From: Chlorella sorokiniana
Taxonomy: Eukaryota > Chlorophyta > Trebouxiophyceae > Chlorellales > Chlorellaceae
Direction: 5' to 3'
Assembly (NCBI GenBank): GCA_025917655.1
Contig: CP084620.1
Span: forward strand, 868,001-932,000
DNA: 64,000 bases
Part shown: one piece after another, positions 16,279-28,226 of the stretch
Position numbering within the stretch: position 1 is the stretch's first letter
Layout: every line of letters starts with the position of its first letter
The notes under the pieces: model-generated
The model's database searches: none
Told to the model about the DNA's origin: nothing
Seen by the model: only the letters and a program-made list of their open reading frames with translations
Position numbers and translations under genes: made by a program

Positions 16279-18040
16279 GCCTGTGCCAGGCCACCACCTC
16301 TGAGTACGGCAGCTGGCCCCCGAATATGTCCAGCGCGCTGCCCACCGTGATGTCCACCCGCCCGCCGCCCGCCACACGCACTCGCTCCAAGTCCTCCTGC
16401 GGCGGCAGGGAACTGTTGGTGCGGCAGTGGCGGGGTGGCACTAGCTGTAGCCATGCAACACGGCAGGCCCGCGGCGCGCAGCAGCAGCCGGCCCTCCCAT
16501 GCCGCACCAATGAGCGCCCGCCCCCACCCCCACCCCCGGCCTCTCACCAGAGTGCGCGCTCCGCCCGCGTATGTGACCGGGATGGGCGACCAGGCCCCCA
16601 GCAGGCGCACCAGCTCGTCGTCGATGCCCAGCTGCATGCCCTCCACATCCACGCCGTGCACCAAGAACTCGTCGCATGATTCCGCCAGGCGAGCCAGGCT
16701 CGCCTCACTGCGCCGTGTGTATGGGTGGGTGGGTGGTGTGTGTGGGTGGTGTGTGTGGTGGTGGTGTGAGGGAGAGGGGGGATGAAGGGCTCAGGGGTAG
16801 ACGAGGGGCGATGCAGGCAGGCAGGCAGCAGGCAGGCAGACACACTCCAGCAACACGTCTCTGCCGTGGGGCTGCCACAAAGCAGTAGAGTCGCGGGGTC
16901 TCCCCTGCAGCGCCCAGCCGGGCCCCACCTGAGCGCCAGCTCGCTGAACTTCTGCCAGCGGTCGGTGACGACGTAGTACCGCCCATCCTGCTTGCGGCGG
17001 CAGGACAGGTCCAGGACCAGCCGCTCCCTTCCCACCAGCTTCACCTGGCAAGGGGGACGGACGTGGGGGGGGCACCAGGGTGAGCCGGCAGAGCCGATAG
17101 CAGCTGTGCGATGTGCATGCAGCACAGGGCTGGGCCCTGCCTGCAGCCACTGCAGGCTGGCTGCCTGTGCTCATGCACACTTCGTCAATGAGGGAGACCC
17201 AGTTTTTAGTAACACCGCTTAGTCCCAAATAGCTCTACACCCCCAGTCACGCACGCCCCCCGCAGCCCCCCCCAACCCCCCACCAGCCGCCCCTTACCAG
17301 CTCCGCCAGCCGCTCCTCTTCAAGGCGGCCGTCCCGGAACACGAAAGAGGTGACTATCACGTGGCTGGCCCCGGCCTCCAGGTACTGCCGAGCGTTGTCC
17401 GTGGTGACGCCGCCCCCAGCTGCAGGCCGCCCGGGTAGGCTTCAAGCGCGGCAAAGGCGGCGGCGCGCGACGCATCGTCGGCGCCCAGCATGATGACGTG
17501 GCCGCCGGGCAGAGCGTCCCGCCTGTACAGCTCGGCATAGAAGCTGGACGGCTGCTCCGACTCGAAGTTGGTCTGCAGCGCCTGCTCGCCGCCGTCGCTG
17601 TGCGCAGGCAGCAGGAGACGCGTCAGCGCGAGGGTGGGCGTGGAGCAGCGGCAGTGCGCCTGGCAGTCCAGCTGGAGCAGGCGACGGCAGACGCATCGAG
17701 GCAGCGCCTGACTGGCCAGCCTCAAGGCGCGCTGCACCCCACCTCTGCAGGTCTTGCAGCGTGGACCCCACAATCTGCTTCACCTGGCCCTGCACCAACC
17801 AGCGGGCACGGGGGCGCCTCAGCATGACAACAAGAAACAGCTGCCGGCATTCAGACGAGCCAAGCACGACCGAGTTCGGACCTTGTGGATGTCTATGCAT
17901 GGCCGGAACTGGACTGCAGAAAGGGCAGGGAGGGAGAACAGGAGCCTGAACGACGGGGAGGCAGGCGGGAGTAGCTGGCAGCAGCGGGCGGTGAGGCGGA
18001 AGCGCCAGGGCCTCATCACCCGCCCTGCATGTCTGCCCAA
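16085..18040 (-). CDS. HISN3: HISN3/HisA: ProFAR isomerase of histidine biosynthesis
   Basis: Isomerises phosphoribosylformimino-AICAR-phosphate, the fourth step of histidine synthesis, expected in the plastid. A basic, Ser-rich N-terminal stretch of about 40 residues (from [16 protein letters not shown]) looks like a transit peptide. Then come the eukaryotic HisA motifs: [101 protein letters not shown] and [16 protein letters not shown]. The first intron uses a GTCCGA donor. After the usual end (VVAWH) the protein carries ten Gln, a Gly-rich stretch and a tail ending TVTYTF. A C run at 17413-17417 appears one base short, breaking the frame inside LQLGGGVTT. The Asp and Gly motifs are otherwise intact. 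Convergent with PAN2, only about 100 bases from stop to stop. Confidence 0.92.
16247..16277. repeat. CTG/CAG run coding for polyglutamine in HISN3
   Basis: Ten consecutive Gln codons on the minus strand, in frame near the HISN3 C-terminus. A coding trinucleotide run. Confidence 0.85.
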
Positions 18041-18423
18041 GGCCTTTTCTTACCGGCTCGAGCACGCACAACAATGGAGGCTCTGTTGGGCGGCGTCCGA
18101 GCCCGAGATGGGCTTGCAAGCAGCAGTTGCCTGCAGCTCTTGGCATGCTGCATCGTAGCATACATAAGTAGGCAATCAATGTAACATCAAACAGACACGA
18201 TCGAGCATAGTCACGGAGTTGCAGGTCGCAAACTTGCGCCTTCCTCCGCGGCATTTGGCTTAGAGTCGGAGGCCGGCGTTGCATGCATTGAATTCTGAAA
18301 CCTACTTATGTGAAAATTATGCAAGGAAGTACAAAGCGTTGAACAATCCCAGCCTGACTCCGCGCCAAAGTCTCTCTGCGACGTTCGGCTGAAAGGGTGC
18401 GCAGTCAAGTGTGACGTGTCCAA
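18041..18423. other. Divergent promoter region HISN3/GRC3-like
   Basis: Upstream region shared by two divergent genes. It is locally less GC-rich than its surroundings (18150-18330). No gene is supported. Confidence 0.4.
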
Positions 18424-20806
18424 ATGGGATCCAAAAAGAAAAGGAAGTCAGCGAATCCCGCCGAGGAGCATCCAACCAAGCGCCCCAGCTCGCAGCAAGG
18501 GCGACGCCCGGCAGCGGCAGCGGTAGCGAAGGCCCGTTGGCATGGACAGCTGAGGGCGTTGCAGTCAGCCTAAGTCCAGGCCAAGTGAGCTTTTGCAAAA
18601 ACTGCTTTGTGGGGCCTATCCATTCTCATCAGCTCTTGCAGTCGGTGCATCGCATGCTCACGAGCTTCATGCAAGCGACCCCCTTGCTGCAGGCTCTGCT
18701 GTTTGCTGGGCGAGCCAGTCTGGAGGTACAGTCTGGCGAGGTGGCTGCAGCTGGAGCCATAATCACGGCAGCGGCTGGCGCCGTGGAAGTGTGCGCCGAC
18801 GAGCGGTGTGGCGGCCCGCTGGTCCTGGAGCCGGGAGCGGCGTTGGGCACCGTGCCGCTGGCGGCGAGCGGCGCCGCCGCTTTCACCCTCACCAGGCTGC
18901 CCGGCGGCGGCGGTGGCACTGCAGCCCAGCCATCAGCGCCTGATGCAGACCCATCGGTTCAGCTGCCGGGTGATGAGGAGGCTGCTGGGAAGGGCGCCGG
19001 CGGGGCGAGGCGCCTTGGCTTCCAGGCATGGCTGGCCGATGACCCGCGAGCGCCGCTGGCGGCGCCGACGCCGCTGCCGGCGCTCTGGCAGCAGGCGGTA
19101 GGCGAGGTGGAAGCCAGCCTGGCGGAGCAGGCTCAGCAGGGCGGCGGCCCGGGCGTCATCGTGGTTTGTGGGCCCAAGAAGGTCGGCAAGTCGACGTTTG
19201 GCCGCGTGTTGGTCAACGCTCTGCTTGCGCAGCACCCTGCGTGGCCTACCTGGACACTGGTGGGCAGAGGGGGAGGACGAGGGCCCAGCTGGGGTGCATC
19301 CTGGCACCTGCCCGCCCCGCCGCAGTGCCACGAGCCGCAGGCACGGTACACACGTGTACTGGCTCCCAGCCTGGCTCTCTGCCGCTTCCGTGTGACCTGC
19401 AAAGCGGGGCTTGTTGCTGAGATTGTTTGCCCTGCCTCCATTTACCTCACTCGCAGACTGCGGGCAGCCCGAGTTCACGGCCCCGGGCCTCCTGTCGCTG
19501 ACGCTCGTGCGTCGGCCGGTGCTGGGCCCGCCGCACATGCACCCGCGGCGGCCCGCAGCCGCTTTCTTCCTGGGCGACACCTCGCCGGCTTGCGATCCGG
19601 TGCTGTACCTGCAGTACATCCAGCAACTGTACAGCTGGTACTGCCGAAACGCGGCAGCGGCAGCGGCGACCGGCGGGCAGCGGCCGCAGCAGGAGGCGCA
19701 GCAGCAGCAGCAGCAGGGGCCGCTGCCGCCGTTGGTGGTCAACACGCACGGCTGGGTGAAGGGCATGGGCTTCGATGTGCTTGTGGAGCTGCTGAGGGGG
19801 CTGCCGGTCAGCCACCTGGTCCAGATTGCGGCCGCCAACCCCAAGAAGAACCTGCCCCCGACGGCTTTTGGCTGGGCGGCGACGCTGCGGCGGCGGCGCC
19901 TCAGCCCGCCATCTGGCTGCTGCCGGGCCTGGGCGGCGACCAGCCCGCGCCGCAGCCGACGCTGTCAGACACGTCGGCGAGGAGCGCGGCCGCCACGCAG
20001 GGTCCGGCAGCGTCGGAGGGCGGCGGCGGCGGCGGCGGCGGCGGCAGGGGCCGCTTGCACGCCGTGGAGCAGCGGGCACTGCAGTGGGAGGCGCTGGCCC
20101 AGCAGTGCGTGGAGCGGTGCGGCGTGGCCCCGCCCCCAGCCAGCCACCAGAAGGCGGCAGCAGCAAGCGCAGCGGCTGTGTACGGCCCTCAAGGAGAGCT
20201 TGGGGACCAGTTGGCGGCGGCGGTGCCTTACGAGGTGGATGCTGCGCAGCTGGAGGTGCAGGCAAGCAGCGCATGTGCTCACAGTACATAGCAGGCCCTC
20301 GACAGGCCTCCTGTGCGGCATGCAACATGCGACCGACTCGGCAGCTTGGCTGCCTCCAGCGCGTCGCTGCCATGGCTGCCTCACAGCGCTCATCCCACCG
20401 CGCACCTGCTCCCCCTCCCCCGCAGGTGCTGCACTCCAGCGTCCCCCCAGCCGGCTCTACTACGCCCTGAACGGCGGCGTGGTGGGCCTGTGCTGCTCGC
20501 CGCCTTCGCAGCCCCTGGGCACACCGCCGCAGGCCCAGCCGCCCGGCGTTGCCGTGCTTGGGCCTGGGCATTGTGCGGGCGGCAGACGCCGCTGCCCGGC
20601 GCCTCTTCATCCTGACTGCCGTGCCGGAGGCTGAGCTGGAGAGCGTGAGCGTGCTGCAGCTGGGGCGGCTGGAGCTGCCGGCCAGCCTGCTGCAGACGGC
20701 GGCCCACCTGTCGCCTTACCTCTGCCTGCACAGCCTCAGCAGCATGGGCACCGGCGCCGGCGCCATAAAGAGCCGCAACAACCTGTTGCGCCAGGGGCAG
20801 CTTTAG
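18424..20806 (+). CDS. GRC3/NOL9-like polynucleotide 5'-hydroxyl kinase
   Basis: Member of the CLP1/GRC3/NOL9 RNA kinases. GRC3/NOL9 act in the nucleolus on ITS2 during pre-rRNA processing. Seen: a basic start MGSKKKRKSANPAEEHPTKR, a beta-rich N-domain (LLFAGRASLEVQSGEV), the Walker A loop VVCGPKKVGKSTFGR, VAYLDTDCGQPEFTAPG after an intron (Walker B-like), SLTLVRRPVLGPPH, LYLQYIQQLYSWY, the lid-side LVVNTHGWVKGMG motif, HLVQIAAANPKKNLPP, and a C-domain ending IKSRNNLLRQGQL. The family is secure. GRC3/NOL9 is favoured over CLP1 by the basic N-terminus and NTHGWVKGMG. The start codon is in a different frame from the N-domain, and further slips occur near 19236-19241, 19855-19859 and 20443-20448, all consistent with missing bases in short runs. 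Confidence 0.87.
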
Positions 20807-21056
20807 CGTGCGATAGGGGCCTCTGTGCAGCTGTATACAAGGATGTGTATCCAGTTTGAAATGTGGTGTGCTCAGGCCGAGTTCAATCAAAAAAGGGGTG
20901 CGGGCCTTGCGCCTTTTACAAGCATCAGGTAAACGGCCCTGGGCGATTATGAGCTCGGAAAAGCATGGGAAACACTGGAGCGAAAATGCAAGCATAGAGC
21001 AAGGATGCAGCACATTTATGGAGGGGAAGCTGGAGATGAGTGCATCAACGTTTGGC

Positions 21057-23137
21057 TTATCTGCTGCATGCCGCCGGCGCCTGCCCCACAGGCACCACCT
21101 GCACAAAGGTGGGGTTGGTGACCACCCCCGCCGTGGAAATCGTGTCCGTCAGCTGCAGCAGGCCAGTGTCCGGGTCACGGCGAAATGCGCTGATGCTGTC
21201 CCCGTCCTGGTTGGCCACCTGTACAGAGAGGGGGCTTACCGTGAGGAGTGGTGAATGTGGGAAGGGGCAAGGGAGGGGAGAGGGAGGAGGGCAGGGAGGG
21301 TCGGCGAGTGCCAAGCAGCCACGCGCCCAGCTGTGGTGCAGCCAGCGCCGCACCAGCAGGTAGCCGTCCCCGGCTGAGAGGCTGATCATGCGCGGGAACT
21401 GCACCGCGCCTCCGCCGTCCTCCCAGGCCACCGGCGTGAGTGAGCCGTCCGACGGGTCGACAGCAAAGGTGGCCACGTTGTTGACGCCGCCCTGCTGCCC
21501 GCGGTTGGAGGCGTAGAGGAAGCGGCCGTCGGCGGGCACCGCCAGTTCGGCGGCGGCCTGCACCAGAAAGCATTGATCAACCAGGAAACTGCTAAGTTGG
21601 TGGCACTGAGAGGGGAGGGTCCCTCCGTGCTGTGCGGCTCCAAGCGGTAGGTGTGCACAACGGGACAGCCGAGCACACGCGCCTGCACAGCGCAGCCGGT
21701 CCCCGCCTGCCGTATGGGGCACCCTGCGGGAGTGCCGGGCGGCAGCGTCGACACGATGCGCTGTGGCTCCGCCTCAAAGTCTGCTGACAGCCAGCCGTTG
21801 TCTGGGTCAAAGTCCCAGCGAACCACGGTGGAGCTCAGCTCGTTGACCGAATAGGCCACGGTGGAGAGGTTGGGGTGGAAGGCCAGGTGGCGAGGCCCCG
21901 CCGCGGCGGGCGGCAGCGCCGCCGTGTTGTTGTCAGTGTCGGGGGCCGGGTTGGGCACCAGCTCGCCGCCCTGCTCATCCCAGACGAACATGCGGATCCA
22001 GTCGCTGCCCAGGCAGGGCACAAACACGAAGCGCTGTGAGGGGTCGAACTTGACCTGCGGTGAGGGAAACAGGAGGGAGGGGGGCCAGAGAGGTGCAGGC
22101 AGATCGACGCTGGCAGGCACGACTGGTGCGGCAGGGCCAGGCCGGGGTGGTAGGAGCGGCTGTGCACTCGTATGAGTACGCCTGCAGCCCACAGGCCCGC
22201 AGCAGCCGGGTTCCTTGCAGCACATGCTTGCAAGCAGATTGCATACCCTGCTGCCGCCTGGCTGCAGGGCCTCTGCACCCCTGCCGCTGCGCACACAGCC
22301 CCTCACCTCATGCGGGGCCCTCCCGACATCCTCCTGCCCCAGGCTGGTCGAGGAGCCAAGGCCCACCTCCCCCGGCCCCGCCCCATACACCAGCTTCGTG
22401 ACGGTCACGCTGTCGTTGTCGTAGGCAGCAGTCAGCGCGTATCCCGCCCCTGGTGAGATGGCAACGTAGTCTGGGTCAGGCACTAGGGCGAAGCTGTCGG
22501 CGCCGTCGACAGGCGCGGGCTCGGCGAGGCTGCCGCCAAGTAGCCACAGCGCCAGCGTGGCGCCCGTGCCCGGGCCGCCCCCGCCGTGGTTGGTGGCTAC
22601 CACAAACCCTGGCTGCTGCCATGCTCCCTGCTGGGAGCCGGGCCAAGCAAAGTATGCCTGCGTGGCATGCACACAAGGTCAAGCCTGTCCGACCGCTTCT
22701 GTTGGCAACAAGCGGGGCATGAAACTACGGCTGACTCACTGGTGCGATGCCGGCGACTGCGGTTGCTGACACCGTACTGAGCTGGCCTGTGCAGGCGTCC
22801 AGGCTGAGGACCATGGAAGATGAGTTGGCCATGATGCCGCCCACAAGCAGGAGCTGGGTTGGCGGCGGAGACAGCGGTGCTGCCTGGAGAGAAGCTTGGG
22901 CGGCTTGCGAGGCATCGATGTTATATTCGGACGATCTGCTATCCTGTAGACTCCTGCATGGCGTACATTTTGATCAATCCAAGGGACGCGGGCGCTTCTC
23001 TAGCCGGATTGTGTCCCGTTCTCGCAAGCCAAGTGCGCTGCGGCGTCGCGCTTTGAAGCATCAACAAACCTTTCCGTAGTGCCCAAGCAGACCCGGTGCA
23101 ATAGCAGCATTAGGCAAAGCAGAAGAGTCGGTGTCAT
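21057..23137 (-). CDS. Secreted lactonase-family seven-bladed beta-propeller protein
   Basis: Resembles the 6-phosphogluconolactonase/carboxymuconate-cyclase propeller family. Repeats with the blade pattern are visible: DPDYVAISPGAGYALTAAYD, VKFDPSQRFVFVPCLGSDWI, GPRHLAFHPNLSTVAYSVNE, AELAVPADGRFLYASNRG and LVANQDGDSISAFRRDPDTG. The last blade ends near NPTFVQVVPVGQAP. The N-terminus proposed here, MTPTLLLCLMLLLHRVCLG, is a good signal peptide. It joins the first propeller exon (TQLLLVGGIMANSSSM) in phase through a GTCTGC donor. Because of the signal peptide the protein is probably secreted or periplasmic/vacuolar rather than in the pentose phosphate pathway, and its substrate is unknown. Convergent with the kinase gene, divergent from the ATP-grasp gene. 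Confidence 0.82.
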
Positions 23138-23979
23138 GCTGTGCAGAACGCTGCCTTCATCGCCTGGAGAGTCGTTTGCAGGGTGGAAACAAAGGAAATA
23201 TGGGTATAGGGTGCTCACCTCATAAACAAGCTGGCAGTACCTCCGGAAGAAAGACACGTGGCACGACGGCATGGCGCTGGGGGCGGTGGCGGCAGCCTGC
23301 CGCAAGGGTGCACGACATCTGGCACAACCGCAGCGTTCGCAGCGAAAGCAGGAGCCAGGGTGCGTGCATCCAGACCGACATGCTGATCTCCTCCAGCTGG
23401 GCATTGCCCAGACACAAGCACTTTTCAAGGCCAGCTGCAGACCGCAAGTCTGGCTGCCAACGCACTGATGATGGCACTTCAACAGGCAGCCACCTAGTAC
23501 TTTCCATGTAATATATACAAAATATATGGCCAAATGACACTGCACAACATACACTTGAGGGGAATGTATCGGTCCGTCAATGGGTGTGAGTGCCAGCGCA
23601 GCCCGCAGCGATGGGTGTGCCCCCGGGTGTGCGGACATCTTGTATTGTAGAGCAGGCTGCATTGAGGGTCGCATATCTCATGTCATAAACTTTAGAGCGC
23701 AGGCCCAGACGTTGACGGCTCCCCGTGCAAGGGCCATGTCCCGCATGTCACTTGTTTGCCGGAGGCCAATCTATTGAGTGACTTGATCACACTCCGGTAA
23801 GCTGGAAGATCCTCTTTGGGGCATCGTCCCAGTGCAGCGACAGGTGGCTGCCCACGTGAGCGGGCGCCGCCATTGGGTTCGCGCTGCAGCACCGTAGCCC
23901 ATTGTGCTGCTTCTTCGACACTTCATTCGTCGACAGCAGAATAATTACTTGCAGCGCAGCGTTCAGCTAGGGCAGCACC
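23138..23979. other. Divergent intergenic region, lactonase/ATP-grasp
   Basis: About 840 bases between two divergent starts. It holds an AT-rich stretch at 23504-23527 (TATATACAAAATATATGG-like) that could be a core promoter element in this GC-rich DNA. Short open frames here have no recognisable content. Confidence 0.4.
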
Positions 23980-26900
23980 ATGTTGAAGGCGGCGCTTGCT
24001 GGCGCTGGGAAGGGGTCTGCGGCGCCACCGCAGCAGGGGAGCAAGCTGGACAGTAGCTCTTTCCCTTGTATCGACGAGGGCAAGCCTATTGCCGATGATG
24101 TGGCGGCCAATTTCGCCGATCTCAACCTGACGCACGGCTCGCTCGCCGGGTCTATGCCAGTCAGAACGGGCAGCTACAAGGGCACGGTGAGCTCCGATCG
24201 CGGCTTGCTGCCAGCTGTCACCGCCCTTGCCCTCGCCGCCCGCCGCCCTCGGCCCTACTGGGGCTGCAAGGGCCGCAAGTGACCTGCAGCAACTGGGATG
24301 CCTGAGCGCAGGTAGATTACGAGCTGGCGCCTGGCAGCTTGCGGTCAGCCAAGGAGATCTACCCAGCCTCGCTGGTGCGTTTGGTGTGACGGGCCCCGGC
24401 TGCTGCGCTTCCTCTGCACACAGCTGGCTCTGCTGCTGCTCGCTGCGTGGGACAGACTTGCCTGCCATGCCGTACGTGCAAGCTGAAATTTCTGCGGCTG
24501 GCGCACAGATTGCCACGTGGAATTTCCGCGGCTGCCGTATTGACTCACTCTCTTGTGGCCCCTGCCCCCGCCCAACCAACCCCGCCGCGTGCCGCCTGCC
24601 CCCACATCCCACCCCCACACGCAGGGCGAGAAGGCAGCGCAGAACTTCCTGTCGGAGGCGGTGGTGCGCTCCCTGCCCAAGGCGCTGAGCGCCACGGAGC
24701 GGGAGCGCGTGCTGGCCTCCACCCCGCTCTCCCCCACCCTCAACCTCCTCTCCTCCATGCCGCTCGACAAGGTCAACTCGCGCTCGATGGACGGCGCGCG
24801 CCTGCGCCGCCACGTGCTGCGCGGCGCCGTCCTCGTCTTCATCACCGCCGGCTACTCCTCCAAGCGCTTCATCTTTGAGCGGGCCAAGGAGCTGGGCGTG
24901 CGGGCGGTGGTCATCGACGGCCCCGACTCCTGGAGCAAGGTGGGCAGCGGGGCGGGGCGGCATCCGCAGGGGCGGGGTGGCGCTGCGGGGAAGGGGATGG
25001 AGGGGGTCCCATGGGATGGAGGCATGGCCCGCTGCCCGTGTTGCATCGGCAGCGACGCTGGCAGCTGGCTTGCTTCAAAGGCCGGACGAGGGGGCAGCTT
25101 GTGGCAGGAGACACCCCCACGCACACACACCTCACCACACCACCGCACACACAAGCAAGCACCCCCACGGGCCACTGCAGAACCTGGTGGAGGAGGGCTT
25201 CATCGAGCGCTTCATCGGCCTGGACATGAGCGACGGCGACACCGTGTTTGACCGCTGCCTGGACGCCTGCCACCGCGTGCGCAAGGAGCTGGGCGACCTC
25301 GACGGCGTCACCTGCTTCTGCGAGCTGGCCATGCCGCTGGCCTCCCGCCTGGCGGAGCGGCTGGGCCTGGCCACCAACTCGCCCGCGGCGGTGGACGCAG
25401 CGCGGGACAAGCACGCCACGCGCGCGTGCATGGAGGAAGCTGGGCTGCCCACGCCGCGCAACATGCTCATCACAGCAGCAGACATGCTGCCGCGGGTGGG
25501 TCGCCGCGTGGGCTGGCAGCGAGGGCGGGGCCAAATGGCAGGCAGGGGCGTGTGGGCGTGGAGGGGGCGTGTGGGTGGGGCGTTGCCAGGGGTGACATGG
25601 CAGCCCTGCACAAACCGCTGCTGGCTGCCGGGGGCAGGCCAGGAAGCGGAACGGAGAGGGCTTGTCCCGCACGCTGCTGGCGCCGCTCAGCTGGCTAGCC
25701 AATGGCACTGCGCCTCTGTAGGAGCCCAACTTGCTCTGTGATCATTCTGCCCCCCCCCACTCCCCGCTTCAGGCAGCCGACCATGTGGGGTTCCCCGCAG
25801 TGATCAAGCCCATCCACGGCGCTGCCTCGCTGGGCGTGCTGCGCGTGGACAGCCGCGAGTCGCTGGCAACCGCGTATGACAAGGCACGCCGCAGCACAGC
25901 CTCCCTGACCTCTGCCTGTGCTGGGGCGTCGGCAGAGCAGGAGCGATGCCCAGGCTGTGTGGCTGCCGTTCAGATGATTCACTGGCTGGTTGCTGCCCGT
26001 GCGCCGTGCTGGCTGGCCCCTGCAGGTGTGCGAGGAGCTGGCGGCCACCATCATCGAGAACGGCGTGGTGCGGCAGGCCACCCCCAGGAGCTCGCCAAAG
26101 CCAAGGTGCGCCCTGCTGGCAACCAGGCGCCCGTGGGGCCCATTGCACACGAGTCCAGCACCCCTGCACCAGCGTGTGCGGCGCACGCCGCTCGCCGCTG
26201 GACCCCAACCCCGGCGGCCCTGCCCACTCCTGCCTGCCTGCCTGCCTGTGCGCAGGCCAAGGGCCTGTCGGCCTCCTGCCTGATGGAGGAGTACCTGGAT
26301 GGGCCCGAGGTGGATGTGGACCTCGTCTTCTCCCAGGGGGAGCCAGTCTGTGAGCTGCCTGCCGCTGCTCGGCTGCCGCTGCTCAGCTGCCGCTCGCCTG
26401 CTGCCTGGCTGCTGCTGTCAGCCAGGCGGGGAGGGGGGCAGCATGCTGCAGGGCCCCTTCTGCCCCTCTGGCTGCCCTCGAGTCCCGCCAGTGCGAGGCA
26501 GGGAGTTTGCGTAATGACGCGTTTGGTGCACAGGGTTTGAGAGCGTTGCTCCCCGCTCCTTTCCCCCACAACCTGTGTTCCCACCACCGCAGACGGCGCC
26601 GTGACCGACAACTGGCCCACCATCGAGCCGTACTTCAACGAGACTGGCTCCAACTCGCCGTCGGTGCTGCCCTCGTACCAGCAGCGCGAGCTGCTGGAGC
26701 TGGCGGTCAAGAGCTGCAAGGCGCTGGGGCTGCAGATAGTGAGTGGCCTGGGTGCAGGCGGGCGGCTGCCATGCCATGCCTGCAGCTGTCGCTTGCCCCA
26801 ATGTCGGCTGGCTCGGTGGCCAAGCTGTTGTGGTCAACATGCCTTGGATGCAACATCCAAGCCGCCGACTACTGCTTCTCATCTGTGCACACGCGCGCCC

Positions 26901-27896
26901 CCGTCCCCGCCCCCCGTCTCCCAGGGCGTGTTCCACGTTGAGGGCAAGTACACCAGCCGCGGCCCGCGCCTCATCGAGGTCAACTGCCGCATGGTGAGGC
27001 TCCTGGGGAAAGCTGGGCCCAACAGGGGGAAAGCGGAGGATAGCACCGCCCGCTGGCCGCTCAGCCGAGCAAGCCTTCTTACGTCGGCATGCCCTCAGCG
27101 CCTGCTGGGCGTCTGCGGGCTCAGCCAGGCCCGCCTGATGGCGCTCCCACCCTGCCCCTGTAGGGCGGCGGCCCCGTGAGGACGATGAACTTGCTGGCCT
27201 GGGGTGTGGACCTGGTGGAGGAGCAGCTGCTGGCCAGCGCGGGTGGGTTCCTGCAGCTCCCTGCCGTGGGTGGGGATGCCACAGAAGAGATGGGCTTTGA
27301 CTGCAAAAGGGCCTGCTCGCGGTTGCTGGCCTCTCTTTTCAGTGCGCACCTGTTTGCCCGGCTTCCCTGCAGGCATCCCCTCACGCCCCAACGTCGCCCC
27401 CCGCCCGCTGCGCAACATTGCCGAGTTTTCGGTGAACGCGCTGCGCACGGGGCACATCCGCGATGTCGACTTCCTGAAGCCCTACCATGGACGCCCGACG
27501 TGCTCTATGCAAACCCTCTGGTCCAGGCAGGGGACAAGGTGCGGCGCGGTGGGCGGTGGGTTACATGGTTGGGGGCAGGCAGGGGGAGCCGCTCCCTAGG
27601 TAATCGCTACCAGGAGGGGCTGGAATCTGGTAGGGATGCAATGGCAGGCTGCAGTCCCGAACCCTCCCGCCAAAAAAGGCCAACAAAAACATACACACCA
27701 CTCACTTTTGCCGGCCCCGACCAGCCACGCCCACCACCACGCCAGTCACCCCTGGAACGCGCAGGTGGTGTGCGTGCAGGACGGGCTGCCCACGTGGGTG
27801 TGTGAGCTGATGGTGTCGCGGGGCAACATCCACGAAGCCATCGAGTACGTGAAGCAGATCGAGCAGGAGATCCAGAAAGCAATGGTCATTGAGTGA
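23980..27896 (+). CDS. Carnosine-synthase-like ATP-grasp ligase
   Basis: ATP-grasp enzymes join a carboxylate to an amine through an acylphosphate. The start is the ATG of MLKAALAGAGKGSAAPPQQG. A preATP-grasp domain follows (VLVFITAGYSSKRFIFERAK, GVRAVVIDGPDSW, and VTCFCELAMPLASRLAERLG). Then comes the ATP-grasp fold: RDKHATRACMEEAGLPTPRN, FPAVIKPIHGAASLGVLRVD (Gly-rich loop and Lys), SCLMEEYLDGPEVDVDLVFS, and PRLIEVNCRMGGGPVR, which carries the metal-binding E-x-N. The C-terminal part ends EYVKQIEQEIQKAMVIE. The closest pattern I know is carnosine synthase (CARNS1) and related bacterial ATP-grasp ligases. The substrates here are unknown, so the name is by fold. Slips in a C run at 26081-26085 and near 27484-27490 look like missing bases. 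The stop is followed by TGTAA at 27965-27969. Confidence 0.82.
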
Positions 27897-27964
27897 CCGT
27901 CCGTTGGCATCCCGTGACGCGCCAACGGCTCATTTCAGTTGGCACCGATGAGGCAGGGGGTCCT

Positions 27965-27969
27965 TGTAA
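27965..27969 (+). terminator. Putative TGTAA poly(A) signal of ATP-grasp gene
   Basis: TGTAA about 70 bases after the stop, the chlorophyte consensus at a typical distance. Confidence 0.5.
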
Positions 27970-28208
27970 CATAGCAGCGTACTGTGCATTGTTTGCACTC
28001 ATCGTCTGGCGTCGCAAGGGATTGGGGAAAGCACTGGCTGGGCCCCGCAGGACAAATCTGTACCGGCAACGCTGCCAGGTGGTGCCAGATGGCACCATCC
28101 TGCCAGCCAGGTGGCAGCCTTCACAGCCCAGCGCATTTGCGATCTATCCAGCGCGCATGGCAGCGGGCGTTCTATTGGCAGTAGTGCTTGCATCTGAGAT
28201 TTCAAGAG

Positions 28209-28226
28209 TTACGTAAGGTCACGTAC
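28209..28226. promoter_or_regulatory. Paired ACGT-core elements (bZIP-type sites)
   Basis: A perfect TTACGTAA palindrome (28209-28216) is followed at once by GTCACGTAC. Both carry the ACGT core bound by plant-type bZIP factors. They lie about 60 bases before the TATA-like TATAAATT. Function is inferred from motif and position. Confidence 0.3.
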
